Assembly: GCF_001189245.1 (NCBI RefSeq) | Contig: NZ_LFIQ01000118.1 | Coordinates: 148,181 to 196,737 of the forward strand | Length of the DNA stretch: 48,557 nucleotides | Direction of reading: 5' to 3' | From: Bradyrhizobium pachyrhizi | GTDB taxonomy: Bacteria > Pseudomonadota > Alphaproteobacteria > Rhizobiales > Xanthobacteraceae | Shown: piece by piece, positions 8,503 to 16,996 of the stretch | Position numbering within the stretch: the first letter of the stretch is position 1 | How the letters are laid out: each line of letters opens with the position of its first letter | Position numbers and translations under genes: made by a program | Notes under the pieces: generated by a model | Told to the model about the DNA's origin: nothing | The model's database searches: none | Seen by the model: the letters and a program-made list of their open reading frames with translations, nothing else

Positions 8503-9084
8503 ATGTTGAAACGGACTTACGAGTGGTGCGTCGAGGCGGCCGACAAGCCCTATGCGCTGTGGATTCTCGCGGCCGTCGCCTTCGCTGAGAGCTCCTTCTT
8601 CCCGATCCCTCCCGACATCATGCTGCTGCCGATGTCGCTGGCGCGGCCGAAGCGGGCATGGTGGTTCGCGGCGGTCTGCACGGTGGCGTCGGTCGCCGGC
8701 GGGGTGCTCGGCTATGCGATCGGCGCGCTGCTCTACGACTCGCTCGGGCAATGGCTGATCCATCTCTACGGCCTCTCCGACAAGGTCGACGCGTTCCGCG
8801 CCTCCTATGCCGAATGGGGCGCCGTGATCATCCTGCTGAAGGGACTGACGCCGATCCCCTACAAGCTCGTGACGATCACCTCGGGCTTTGCCGGCTACAA
8901 CATCTGGCTGTTCATCCTGTGCTCGATCGTCGCGCGTGGCGGCCGCTTCTTCTTCGTCGCGGTGCTGCTCAACCGCTATGGCGATTTCATCCGCGCCGAG
9001 CTCGAGAAGCGGCTCGGCCTGTGGGTCGCGATCGGCGCGATCGTGCTGGTGCTGGGCTTTGTTGTCGCATTCAAGCTGATCTAG
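8503..9084 (+). CDS. YqaA/DedA-like (SNARE-associated) membrane protein
   Basis: A 193-residue inner-membrane protein of the VTT/SNARE-associated family, with the YqaA-type pattern 'FAESSFFPIPPDIMLLPMSLARP', a Gly-rich helix ('VAGGVLGYAIGALLY'), 'LKGLTPIPYKLVTITSGFAG' and two C-terminal helices. Related DedA-family proteins act in lipid carrier (undecaprenyl phosphate) recycling and membrane homeostasis, but the role of YqaA-type members is not settled. Four to five membrane segments are visible. It follows the HisE-like gene after 69 bases, so read-through is possible. Confidence 0.88.
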   Translation: MLKRTYEWCVEAADKPYALWILAAVAFAESSFFPIPPDIMLLPMSLARPKRAWWFAAVCTVASVAGGVLGYAIGALLYDSLGQWLIHLYGLSDKVDAFRASYAEWGAVIILLKGLTPIPYKLVTITSGFAGYNIWLFILCSIVARGGRFFFVAVLLNRYGDFIRAELEKRLGLWVAIGAIVLVLGFVVAFKLI

Positions 9085-9195
9085 CGACCGACCGCTTGCG
9101 GCTTTGCCTGCGCGCGGCTTCGGGTTACGCTCAGCGCGATGGCTGATGGAATCGCGGACCTGCTCGATCCTGCCGGGCTCACGCTCGTCAGGCCC

Positions 9196-9683
9196 ATGCG
9201 TGCAAAGGCGCGCATTGCGCTGGCGGGTCTTGTGCTGTCGGGTCTTGTGCTGTCGATGACGCTGGCGACCCTCGACCACAGCCGGGCCCGCCTTCGCAGC
9301 AGCAACAGATCGAGCTGCCGCCGGCGCCGGTCGAGCGCGAGAATCCCGGGCTGATCAATGAAATCGGAAAGCTGTTCGAGAAGTCGAGATCGACGCTGCC
9401 ACCACTGAAGAGCCCAGGCGAGACCATCAACGATCTGTCGAACATCGCGCGCCCCTCGACGGTGGTGACCGGACGCGCGGCCTGCGTGGAAGCCTCGAAC
9501 GGCGCGCCGGACTGCAAGATCGGCGCCGACCGCCTGTGCCAGAGCAAGGGGTTTCGGGAAGGCAAGGGCATCGATACCGACGCCTCCGAGAAATGCTCGC
9601 CGCTGGTCTATCTGCCGGGCCACAAGCGCGGCCCGAACGACTGCAGGACGGAAAATTTCGTGACACGGGCGGTCTGCCAGTAG
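9196..9683 (+). pseudogene. frameshifted small secreted Cys-rich protein
   Basis: An N-terminal signal peptide ('MRAKARIALAGLVLSGLVLS') is encoded in one frame from the ATG at 9196. The expected mature protein ('RPQPGPPSQQQQ', 'ENPGLINEIGKLFEKS', then a Cys-rich end '...TENFVTRAVCQ') continues in another frame from about 9265 to the stop at 9683. One missing base near 9264-9266 would restore a single reading frame, so this is either a recent pseudogene or a sequence error. The mature part has six cysteines. A perfect 15-base tandem duplication (9225-9239 and 9240-9254) lies in the signal-peptide region but does not itself shift the frame. I recall intact Bradyrhizobium proteins with this organisation. 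Confidence 0.6.
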
Positions 9684-9864
9684 CCACGGCGACGCTTGCT
9701 TCTGGGATGCCAGATGCTCACGGAAAACAAGGCGTCAGGATGAGGATTTGTCATCCGTTTTGCAGCGCCAAAACGCAATCCTTGACACTGGAAAGATTGC
9801 CTTGTTGGTATGACGGTCAGCATTCGAGACCAACCAACGACCAACACTTGAGGATCCGCTTCCA

Positions 9865-10836
9865 ATGTCCATGCCTGCTCTGTTCAAGGGCCGCCTGTCT
9901 CTTCCCGTGATCGGGGCGCCGCTGTTCATCATCTCCGTGCCCGACCTCGTTATCGCGCAGTGCAAGGCCGGCGTGGTCGGCTCGTTTCCGGCGTTGAACG
10001 CGCGGCCGGCGGAGCTGCTCGACGAGTGGCTGTACCGGATCAAGGAAGAGCTCGCCGCTTATGACAAGGCGCATCCGGAGCGGCCGTCGGCGCCGTTCGC
10101 GGTGAACCAGATCGTGCACAAGTCGAACAACCGGCTCGATCACGACATGGCGCTTTGCGAGAAGCACAAGGTGCCGATGATCATCTCCTCGCTCGGCGCG
10201 CGCGAGGAGCTCAACCAGGCGGTCCACGGCTGGGGCGGCATCGTCTTCCACGACGTGATCAACCAGAAGTTCGCGCACAAGGCGATCGAGAAGGGCGCCG
10301 ACGGCCTGATCCTGGTCGCGGCCGGCGCCGGCGGTCATGCCGGCACGCTGTCGCCGTTCCCGTTCGTGGCGGAGACGCGGCAATGGTTCGACGGGCCGAT
10401 CGCGCTGTCGGGCACCATCTCCAACGGCCGCGCGATCCGCGCCGCCCGCATCATCGGCGCCGACTTCGCCTATATCGGCTCGGCCTTCATCGCGACCAAG
10501 GAGGCAAACGCGGTCGAGGGCTACAAGGACATGATCACCAATTCGTCCGCCGAGGACATCGTCTACTCCAACCTGTTCACCGGCGTGCACGGCAATTATC
10601 TGAAGCCGTCGATCGTTGCAGCCGGCATGGATCCGGAAAACCTGCCGACCTCCGATCCTTCCAAGATGAGCTTCGGCACCGATGCATCCGGCGAGCGCGC
10701 CAAGCCGAAGGCGTGGAAGGAGATCTGGGGCTCGGGCCAGGGCGTCGGCAGCATCTCCAAGGTGGTGCCCGCGGCCGAACTCATTGGCCGGTTCAGGAAG
10801 GAATACGACGAAGCCGTCGATCCGGCGCTTGGCTGA
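9865..10836 (+). CDS. nitronate monooxygenase (2-nitropropane dioxygenase family)
   Basis: A 323-residue FMN-dependent TIM-barrel enzyme of the nitronate monooxygenase family, which oxidises nitronates such as propionate-3-nitronate. The start 'RLSLPVIGAPLFIIS', 'VVGSFPALNARP', the catalytic-histidine motif 'AAGAGGHAG' (His about residue 158) and the phosphate-binding 'LSGTISNGRAIRAARIIGADFAYIGSAF' are all present. It has no signal peptide. GAGG lies about 11 bases upstream of the ATG. A paralogue at 16.0-17.0 kb lacks the catalytic histidine. The thioesterase gene downstream is separated by a repeat element, so they are probably separate transcription units. Confidence 0.9.
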   Translation: MSMPALFKGRLSLPVIGAPLFIISVPDLVIAQCKAGVVGSFPALNARPAELLDEWLYRIKEELAAYDKAHPERPSAPFAVNQIVHKSNNRLDHDMALCEKHKVPMIISSLGAREELNQAVHGWGGIVFHDVINQKFAHKAIEKGADGLILVAAGAGGHAGTLSPFPFVAETRQWFDGPIALSGTISNGRAIRAARIIGADFAYIGSAFIATKEANAVEGYKDMITNSSAEDIVYSNLFTGVHGNYLKPSIVAAGMDPENLPTSDPSKMSFGTDASGERAKPKAWKEIWGSGQGVGSISKVVPAAELIGRFRKEYDEAVDPALG

Positions 10837-10933
10837 AGCACGATGAGATCATGATGAATCATCATCGCGCTTCAGCTCTTCATTTCAGCATGATCTCTTC
10901 GGAAAACCGCGTCCCATTTTTCCGGATCATGCT
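10837..10933 (-). repeat. dispersed repeat, copy 1
   Basis: Read on the minus strand this segment matches the element at 20167-20269: both start AGCATGATCCGGAAAA, continue through CGGTTTTCCGAA and GATCATGCT, then GCGCGATGA and end with CTCATCG. The two copies are in opposite orientation. Copy 1 fills the gap between the nitronate monooxygenase stop and the thioesterase start. It matches an intergenic repeat I recall from Bradyrhizobium. Confidence 0.85.
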
Positions 10934-10936
10934 GTG

Positions 10937-11710
10937 ATGGAACCGATCTTTCGCGTCGACGGCGACCGCGTCGTCACCAGTCCCGATGCTGCGGGTCCGT
11001 GGGACCCGCGGATGCAGCACGGCTCCGCGCCAGCGGCGCTGGTGGTGTGGGCGGCCGAAGCCCTTCCGACGCCGGTGCCGATGCGGATCGCGCGCGTCAC
11101 CATCGACCTGATGCGCCCGGTGCCGGTGGCGCCGCTGACCGTGCAGAGCGAGATCCTGCGCGACGGCCGCAAGATCCAGCTCTGCGGCGTCAGGCTGCTT
11201 GCCGACGGCGTCCTCGTGGTTTCGGCCAGCGTGCTCAAGATCAAGCAACAGACGGCCGAATTGCCGCCCGACATCGCCACGCTTGCGGTCGATCTGCCGG
11301 GCCCCGACGAAAGTATGATCGAGCCGGGCAACCTTGCGAACAGTCCGTTCGTGAAATGCATCTCGATGCGGGCCGCGCGCGGCCGCTTCGGCGTGATGGG
11401 ACCTGGCGCGATCTGGTTCCGCGTCGACCGCCCGCTGATTGCGGGCGCCGTCGTCTCGCAGGCGATGCGGGCAGTGGTTGCCTCGGACTTCTCCAACGGC
11501 ACTTCGCCGGCGCTCGATTTCAGCCAATGGACCTTCATCAATGCCGATCTCTCGGTGAGCCTGGCGCGCGAGCCGGTCGGCGACTGGATCCTGCTCGACG
11601 GCCAGTCCTGGATCGGGCCCGACGGCGCCGGGCTTGCAATGTCGCGGCTCGCCGATCAGCGTGGCTATTTCGGCCAGGCGGTCCAGAGCCTGGTCATCGA
11701 GCGGCGCTAG
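10937..11710 (+). CDS. acyl-CoA thioesterase family protein (double hotdog)
   Basis: A 257-residue cytoplasmic protein with the two-hotdog layout of TesB-like/4HBT_3 thioesterases, predicted to hydrolyse acyl-CoA. The N-terminal hotdog shows 'GPWDPRMQHGSAPAALVVWAAE' (the HGS...A helix) and 'ITIDLMRPVPV'-like strands. The C-terminal hotdog ends in 'GQSWIGPDGAGLAMSRLADQ' and 'GQAVQSLVIE', where the active-site Asp/Gln of this family usually lie. Start: ATG 10937, or the GTG immediately before it at 10934. The repeat element directly upstream would have to carry its promoter. The physiological acyl-CoA is unknown. Confidence 0.8.
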   Translation: MEPIFRVDGDRVVTSPDAAGPWDPRMQHGSAPAALVVWAAEALPTPVPMRIARVTIDLMRPVPVAPLTVQSEILRDGRKIQLCGVRLLADGVLVVSASVLKIKQQTAELPPDIATLAVDLPGPDESMIEPGNLANSPFVKCISMRAARGRFGVMGPGAIWFRVDRPLIAGAVVSQAMRAVVASDFSNGTSPALDFSQWTFINADLSVSLAREPVGDWILLDGQSWIGPDGAGLAMSRLADQRGYFGQAVQSLVIERR

Positions 11711-11730
11711 GACGCGCTGCGCTTCTTCCA

Positions 11731-11751
11731 CCTCCCCTTGAAAAGGGGAGG
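11731..11751. terminator. GC-rich hairpin after thioesterase gene
   Basis: A 9-bp perfect stem, CCTCCCCTT/AAGGGGAGG, with a three-base loop begins 20 bases after the thioesterase stop. There is no T-run after it, so it may be a weak or bidirectional terminator, or part of a dispersed repeat that continues into the GTGGGGATCA...TGACCCC segment up to about 11830. Confidence 0.45.
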
Positions 11752-11979
11752 TCGCCTTGTTCGCCACAGCAAAGCGGGTGGGGATCAGCTGACCCCAATC
11801 CCGACCTTCCCCCGTTTCATGGGGAAGGCGAAGACCGATCACGTCTACTGTGCATGGGGTTGTTTCACCGATTCGCGGTGCGGGAGCCGCGCCAACCGGC
11901 TGCCCCTGCGGCAAAAATAACTGCGCTTCCCGGGAACGGTTGGCGGCACGTGCGAGTTTCGCTCCCGTTAGGGGGTCCC

Positions 11980-12087
11980 ATGATGCGTATTGATCCCGCC
12001 GCCGGCATCGTGGCCATGGCCGTCCGGCGGTTGTGTGATGTGCCGGACGGTGTCGACGCCCGGCCGCCGCAGGGACAGACGCGATGA
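11980..12087 (+). CDS. possible 35-residue leader peptide overlapping the kinase gene
   Basis: A short open frame starting at the ATG at 11980 (GGGGG a few bases upstream; a second ATG at 11983) ends in a TGA that overlaps the kinase start as ATGA. The product would be about 35 residues, rich in Arg, Ala and Pro, with no recognised motif. The arrangement would allow translational coupling to the histidine kinase. It may simply be chance in GC-rich sequence. The remainder of the 373-base gap from 11711 holds only the hairpin and repeat-like sequence. Confidence 0.25.
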   Translation: MMRIDPAAGIVAMAVRRLCDVPDGVDARPPQGQTR

Positions 12088-14204
12088 AGCCTGGTCCGTC
12101 CTCGGAACGCGCGGTCATCCTCGCCGCGAGCGAGCGGGACGCCGTCAAGACTGCCCACCTGATCAAGGAAGCCGGCTATTACGCCAACATCTGCGCTGAT
12201 CTCGCCGAGCTCGAACGCCAGATCGCAAGCGGGGCGGGCCTTGCCATCATTGCCGACGAGGTGATCAGGGCCGCCGATCTCGCCGGTCTGACGCACTGGC
12301 TGAACGAGCAGCCGTCATGGTCGGACTTTCCTATCGTGCTGATCAGCGAGAAGGGGGGACCCGAGCGCAATCCCGAAGCCGCGCGGCTCGGCCGGGCGCT
12401 CGGCAATGTCACCTTCATCGAGCGGCCGTTTCATCCGACCACGCTGGTAAGCCTGGTCGCCGCGACGGTGCGCGGCCGCCGCCGCCAATACCAGACCCGT
12501 CAGATCCTCGAGGATCTGACCGAGAGCGAAGGTCTGCTGCAGACCGCGCTCAATGCGGGTCATCTCGGCGCGCTCGAGCTTCATCTGCCGGATTTCGAGC
12601 TCGAGGCGTCGCCGACCTGCAAGACCTATTTCGGGCGCAGGCCGGGCGATCCCTTCACCTATCAGGATCTCCTGGACGCGGTGCATCCCGACGACCGCGC
12701 CCGCCGGAGCGAGATCGTCGAACAAACCTTGCGCACCGGCTCGGATTATCAGATCGAATACCGCAACATCTGGCCCGACGGCACCGAGCACTGGGTTGAC
12801 GTGCGCGCCCGTGCGGTGCGTCGGCCCGACGGCGGCATCCGCTCGCTGGTCGGCGTATGCTCCGACATCAGCGCGCGCAAGACCGCGGAGATCGAGCGCG
12901 AGGCATTGCTGGCGCAGCTTGCCGCCGAGCGCACCGCACTCGCCGAACTCACCGCGACGCTGGAGCAGCGGGTCGAGCAGCGCACCGCCGACCTGATGAA
13001 GGAGGTCGCCGCGCGCGAGCGGGCGCAGGAACAGCTCCGCCATGCGCAGAAGATGGAGGCGATCGGCCAGCTCACCGGCGGCGTCGCGCACGACTTCAAC
13101 AATCTGCTGATGGCGGTGATGGGCAATCTCGATCTGCTGCGCAAGCGCTTGCCGGAGGACCCACGCCTGCGTCGCCTGGTCGACGGCGCATTGCAGGGCG
13201 CCGAGCGCGGCGCGTCGTTGACGCAGCGGCTGCTGGCATTCGCGCGGCAGCAGGATCTGCGCGCGGTGCCGGTCGATCTCGGCGCGCTGGTGCGCGATAT
13301 GAGCAATCTGCTCGAGCGCTCGCTCGGACCGCGCATCATGCTGCGGCTCAACATTCCCGAGGGGCTGCCGCTTGCCTGCGTCGACAGCAACCAGCTTGAG
13401 CTTGCGGTGCTCAACCTTGCGATCAATGCGCGCGACGCGATGCCGGATGGCGGCGTGATCGAGATCCGCCTCGCGGCCTGGCAGGCGAAGAATGATCCGA
13501 CGCTGCAGCCTGGCGATTATTTGAAGCTCTCGGTGGTCGACAGCGGCACCGGCATGTCGCCGGACGTGCTGAAGCGCGCGATCGAGCCGTTCTTCTCGTC
13601 GAAGCCGGTGGGCAAGGGCACCGGGCTCGGCCTGTCGATGGTGCATGGACTCGCCGTGCAGCTCGGCGGCGAGCTGGAGCTGTCGAGCGCGGTCGGCAAG
13701 GGCACCACGGCTGCGCTGGTGCTGCCGGTTGCAACGGCGGTGCCGGAAGTCGAGAGCCCGGCGCCTGCGGCGCAGACGGTCAAGCGCTCGGCGGTGATCC
13801 TGCTGGTCGACGATGATCCGTTGATCGCGATGTCCACCATGGAAATGCTGGAGGACCTTGGTCACCGCGTGATTGGCGTCAATTCCGGACCGCAGGCGCT
13901 CGAAATCCTCAGGAGCGACCAGGAGATCGACCTGATGATGACCGATCACGTGATGCCCGGCATGACCGGCATCGAACTCGCCGCGGCTTCGCGCAAGGTG
14001 CGGCCGCAGCTTCTGGTGCTGCTCGCCACCGGCTATGCCGAACTGCCCGACGGCACCCAGGTCGACCTGCCGCGGCTGGCCAAGCCCTACCACCAGGATC
14101 AGCTGCGCGACCGGCTCGATCGGTTGCTCGGGCAGGGCGCCGGTCAGCAAACTGCTGCCGCCACCGCCGATCGTCTCGCCACGCCTTCCACTCTGCCCCC
14201 GTGA
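12084..14204 (+). CDS. hybrid sensor histidine kinase (pseudo-receiver, PAS, kinase, receiver)
   Basis: A 706-residue cytoplasmic hybrid kinase. Residues about 8-130 look like a receiver fold lacking the acidic pair and phospho-acceptor Asp at the usual places. Residues 145-265 are a PAS domain ('FTYQDLLDAVHPDD', 'YRNIWPDGTEHWVDVRA'). A coiled coil (265-320) leads to the HisKA box 'QLTGGVAHDFNNLL' (His 336). The ATPase has 'NLAINARDAMPDGG', 'DSGTGM' and 'GKGTGLGLSMV'. The C-terminal receiver is canonical: 'LLVDDDP', acceptor Asp in 'MMTDHVMPGM', 'LATGYAE' and 'AKPY'. AGGGA precedes the start. No membrane helix and no partner regulator gene are seen, so the signal is probably intracellular. 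Confidence 0.92.
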   Translation: MKPGPSSERAVILAASERDAVKTAHLIKEAGYYANICADLAELERQIASGAGLAIIADEVIRAADLAGLTHWLNEQPSWSDFPIVLISEKGGPERNPEAARLGRALGNVTFIERPFHPTTLVSLVAATVRGRRRQYQTRQILEDLTESEGLLQTALNAGHLGALELHLPDFELEASPTCKTYFGRRPGDPFTYQDLLDAVHPDDRARRSEIVEQTLRTGSDYQIEYRNIWPDGTEHWVDVRARAVRRPDGGIRSLVGVCSDISARKTAEIEREALLAQLAAERTALAELTATLEQRVEQRTADLMKEVAARERAQEQLRHAQKMEAIGQLTGGVAHDFNNLLMAVMGNLDLLRKRLPEDPRLRRLVDGALQGAERGASLTQRLLAFARQQDLRAVPVDLGALVRDMSNLLERSLGPRIMLRLNIPEGLPLACVDSNQLELAVLNLAINARDAMPDGGVIEIRLAAWQAKNDPTLQPGDYLKLSVVDSGTGMSPDVLKRAIEPFFSSKPVGKGTGLGLSMVHGLAVQLGGELELSSAVGKGTTAALVLPVATAVPEVESPAPAAQTVKRSAVILLVDDDPLIAMSTMEMLEDLGHRVIGVNSGPQALEILRSDQEIDLMMTDHVMPGMTGIELAAASRKVRPQLLVLLATGYAELPDGTQVDLPRLAKPYHQDQLRDRLDRLLGQGAGQQTAAATADRLATPSTLPP

Positions 14205-14325
14205 GGAGCCGCGCTTGCGCGGCGTCTCGAAGGGCGACGGCTCGGTTGTCGCCGCGAGAGGAAAGTCGGGCGCTGGGAACTATTGGCCGTGCATCCTTCG
14301 AGACGGCCGCTGCGCGGTCTCCTCA
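14202..14325. repeat. imperfect inverted repeat (dispersed palindromic element)
   Basis: Arms at 14202-14233 (TGAGGAGCCGCG...CGTCTCGAAGG) and 14295-14325 (CCTTCGAGAC...GGTCTCCTCA) are imperfect reverse complements. The first arm overlaps the stop codon of the hybrid kinase gene. This TGAGGAG/CTCCTCA element is of the kind repeated many times between genes in Bradyrhizobium. It lies between two convergent genes and could act as a bidirectional terminator. Confidence 0.75.
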
Positions 14326-14378
14326 GCGACAAAGGCAAAGTCTTTGCGCGGGCACGACGGGATTGGGCTCGGTGAACC

Positions 14379-15941
14379 TCACCCCACCATGCGGTCGCGG
14401 CCGGTCCAGAAGCGGGCCTTCAGCACCTTCTTGTCGACCTTGCCGACGCCGGTCATCGGCAGTTCCTTGACGAACTGGATCTGCTTCGGCGCGTGCGCCG
14501 AGCCCTTCTCCGCCTTCACAAGGCTTATCAGCTCGTCGGCGTCGGGCACAGCGCCCTCGCGCGCGACCACGACGGCGGTGACGGCCTCGCCCCATTTGTC
14601 GTCGGGCACGCCGACCACCGCGACCATCGCGACGTCGGCATGTTGCGACAAGACATCTTCGATTTCGCGCGGGAAGATGTTGAAGCCGCCGGAGACGATC
14701 ATGTCCTTCTTGCGGTCGAGGATGAACATGTAGCCGCGCTCGTCCATGCGCGCGATGTCGCCGGTGTGCAGCCAGCCGCTCTTCAGCGTCTCCGCCGTGG
14801 TGTCGGGCCGCTTCCAGTATTCGGCCATCACATGCGTGGCGCGCACGCAGATCTCGCCGGGCTCGCCGGTCGCGACCTCCCGGTCGTCCTGATCGAGGAT
14901 CTTGACCTGGCAGGCGGCGATCGGGAAGCCGCAGGACAGGAACAGGTCCGGCGTCTTCGGGTCATGGTCCGCCTTGCGCAGCACCGAAACCGGATAGCAT
15001 TCGGTCTGGCCGTAAAGCTGGGAGAACACCGGGCCGATCCGCTCGATGCCTTCGACCAGCCGGCTCGGCGACATCGCGGACGCGCCGTAGAGCAGGAGCT
15101 CGAGCGAGGAGAGGTCGGTCTTGTCGAGCGCGGGATGATCCAGCATCACATAGATCATGGTCGGCACGAACAGCGTGAAGTTGATCTTCTCGCGCGCGAT
15201 GGTCGTGAACACGGCCTCCGGATCGAACCCTTTCAGCATGTGCACGGTGCCGCCGCGCATCAGCGTCGGCAGCACTTTTGTACCCGCGACATGGCTGATC
15301 GGCGCCACCGTGAGATAGCGCGGCGTCTCCGGGATCTCGAAGTCGGCGAGGATCGCCGCGGCGAAGCCGCCATATTCGCGGTGATAGCGCAGCGCGCCCT
15401 TGGATTTGCCGGTCGTGCCGCCGGTGTAGTTCAAGGTCGAGATGTCGTCGGCGCGGGCGAAATTCTTCGCCGTTGCGCTGCCGGCGTCCTCGGCCACCTG
15501 CAACAGGTCGGCGCCGTAATCCGCCGGGCCGAGCGTGAACACGGTCTTCAGGCCCTGTGCCTTCGCCGTGAGCTCGCCGCCGCGATCGCGAAACGTGATG
15601 CCGTCGACGATCAGCATCTGCGCTTCGGAATCCTCGATCTGGAACAGCTGGTCGTCGAGCGAGCCCAGCGGATGCAGCCAGGTGATTGCGAGCCGCGACA
15701 ATTGCGCGGCGACGCCGGCGCACCAGCTGTCGGCGCGGTTGGCGGTGAGCAGCGCGACGCGGGTGCCGGGCGCAAAGCCGAGCCGCATGAACACGCTCTG
15801 CATGCGTCCGATCAGGTCGGTCGCGCCCTGATAGCTGAGCGAGCCGCCCGGCCATGCGAAGGCGGTGCGCGATGGATAGCGCGCCAGTGCCCGCAAGGTC
15901 TGTTCGCACACCGCCGGAAATGCATAGAGCGGATTGCTCAT
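14379..15941 (-). CDS. AMP-dependent acyl-CoA ligase
   Basis: A 520-residue adenylate-forming enzyme, predicted to activate a carboxylic acid to its CoA thioester. Motifs: P-loop 'LNYTGGTTGKSKGA', 'LYGQTECYPV', 'GWLHTGDIARMD', hinge 'DRKKDMIVSGGFN' and C-terminal 'PMTGVGKVDKK' with the catalytic lysine. It differs from the FadD-type protein at 604-2286 and the acyl specificity is unknown. A good ribosome site (GGGAGGG) precedes the ATG at 15941. It is divergent from a nitronate-monooxygenase-like gene with an 86-base shared upstream region, so the two may be co-regulated. Confidence 0.9.
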   Translation of the reverse strand: MSNPLYAFPAVCEQTLRALARYPSRTAFAWPGGSLSYQGATDLIGRMQSVFMRLGFAPGTRVALLTANRADSWCAGVAAQLSRLAITWLHPLGSLDDQLFQIEDSEAQMLIVDGITFRDRGGELTAKAQGLKTVFTLGPADYGADLLQVAEDAGSATAKNFARADDISTLNYTGGTTGKSKGALRYHREYGGFAAAILADFEIPETPRYLTVAPISHVAGTKVLPTLMRGGTVHMLKGFDPEAVFTTIAREKINFTLFVPTMIYVMLDHPALDKTDLSSLELLLYGASAMSPSRLVEGIERIGPVFSQLYGQTECYPVSVLRKADHDPKTPDLFLSCGFPIAACQVKILDQDDREVATGEPGEICVRATHVMAEYWKRPDTTAETLKSGWLHTGDIARMDERGYMFILDRKKDMIVSGGFNIFPREIEDVLSQHADVAMVAVVGVPDDKWGEAVTAVVVAREGAVPDADELISLVKAEKGSAHAPKQIQFVKELPMTGVGKVDKKVLKARFWTGRDRMVG

Positions 15942-16027
15942 CTGGTTGTCCCTCCCGCCTTTGTCTTTGGCTTTTGTCGTGCCAATGTTGCGCCAAAGCT
16001 AACACAATGATGTAGGGAAGAAGCAAC

Positions 16028-16996
16028 TTGTCCGCCGATCCTCTCGCGCATTTTCGCGGTCGCCTGCGGCTGCCGCTGATTGCAGCACCAATGTTCTTGG
16101 TCTCCGGTGTCGAACTGGTGGTAGCCGCCTGCCGCAACGGCGTGATCGGTTCGTTTCCGACGGTGAATTGCCGTGAGACGGAACAGCTCGATGCCTGGCT
16201 CGGCGACATCGCGCGCCGCCTGCAGGCGCATGCCGATGCAAGCGGCCAAGCAGCCGCGCCGATTTGCCCGAACCTGATCGTGCATCGCTCCAACACACGG
16301 CTGGCCCAGGATCTCGCCGTGCTGCTGCGGCACAAGCCCGAGCTTGTGATCACCTCGGTCGGCTCGCCCGCGCCGGTGCTTAGCCCTCTGCACGATGCCG
16401 GCGCGCTGGTGTTCGCCGACGTCGCCTCGATCCGCCATGCCGAGCGCGCGGTCGCAGCCGGCGCCGACGGGCTCGTGCTGCTCACTGCGGGTGCGGGCGG
16501 GCAGACCGGCTGGCTCAATCCGTTCGTGTTCGTTCGCGCGGTGCGCGGCTTCTTCGATGGACCGATCGTGCTTGCCGGCGGCATCGGCGACGGCCACGCG
16601 CTCCGCGCCGCAGAGGCGCTCGGCTGCGACCTCGCCTATATGGGCACCAAGTTCATCGCGACGCGCGAGAGCATGGCGGACGGCAGGTACAAGCAGATGC
16701 TGGTCGACTCCACCGCCGACGATATCATGCTCACGACGGCGTTCACCGGCCTGCAGACCAACATGCTGCGGCCCTCGATCGAGGCCGCCGGTCTCGATCC
16801 CGACGACCTGCCGGCACGCGGCGCGATCGACATCGGCAAGGACATCGACGCCCGCGAAAGCCGCCCCAAACGCTGGCGCGATATCTGGAGCGGCGGTCAT
16901 TCGACCTCAGGGGTGACCGGGGTGCTCGGCGTCGACGAACTCGTGGCGCAGACGATCGCGGAGTATGAGGCGGCAAGCGCGCGGGTGCGGCTCTAG
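16028..16996 (+). CDS. nitronate monooxygenase-like protein lacking the catalytic His
   Basis: A 322-residue FMN TIM-barrel protein clearly paralogous to the one at 9865-10836 ('RLPLIAAPMFLVSG', 'GVIGSFPTVNCR', 'LIVHRSNTRL', 'LAGGIGDGHALRAAEALG', 'AYMGTKFIATRE'). The position of the catalytic histidine reads 'TAGAGGQTG', that is Gln at about residue 159 instead of His. Classic nitronate oxidation is therefore doubtful; an enoyl-reductase-like or binding role is possible. The start is TTG at 16028 with AGGGAAG upstream. Its divergent neighbour is an acyl-CoA ligase, hinting that the substrate could be an acyl compound (inference). Its stop codon lies inside a palindromic element. Confidence 0.88.
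   Translation: MSADPLAHFRGRLRLPLIAAPMFLVSGVELVVAACRNGVIGSFPTVNCRETEQLDAWLGDIARRLQAHADASGQAAAPICPNLIVHRSNTRLAQDLAVLLRHKPELVITSVGSPAPVLSPLHDAGALVFADVASIRHAERAVAAGADGLVLLTAGAGGQTGWLNPFVFVRAVRGFFDGPIVLAGGIGDGHALRAAEALGCDLAYMGTKFIATRESMADGRYKQMLVDSTADDIMLTTAFTGLQTNMLRPSIEAAGLDPDDLPARGAIDIGKDIDARESRPKRWRDIWSGGHSTSGVTGVLGVDELVAQTIAEYEAASARVRL

Noticed and set aside
7945..9279. 444-codon minus-strand frame
   Set aside because: Antisense to the HisE-like and YqaA genes, with shadow-like composition (long runs of Asp, Arg, His, Gln).
12315..14150. 611-codon open frame on the minus strand
   Set aside because: Exactly antisense to the hybrid histidine kinase, whose motifs are unmistakable.
14493..16010. 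505-codon plus-strand frame
   Set aside because: Antisense to the acyl-CoA ligase; no recognisable domain.
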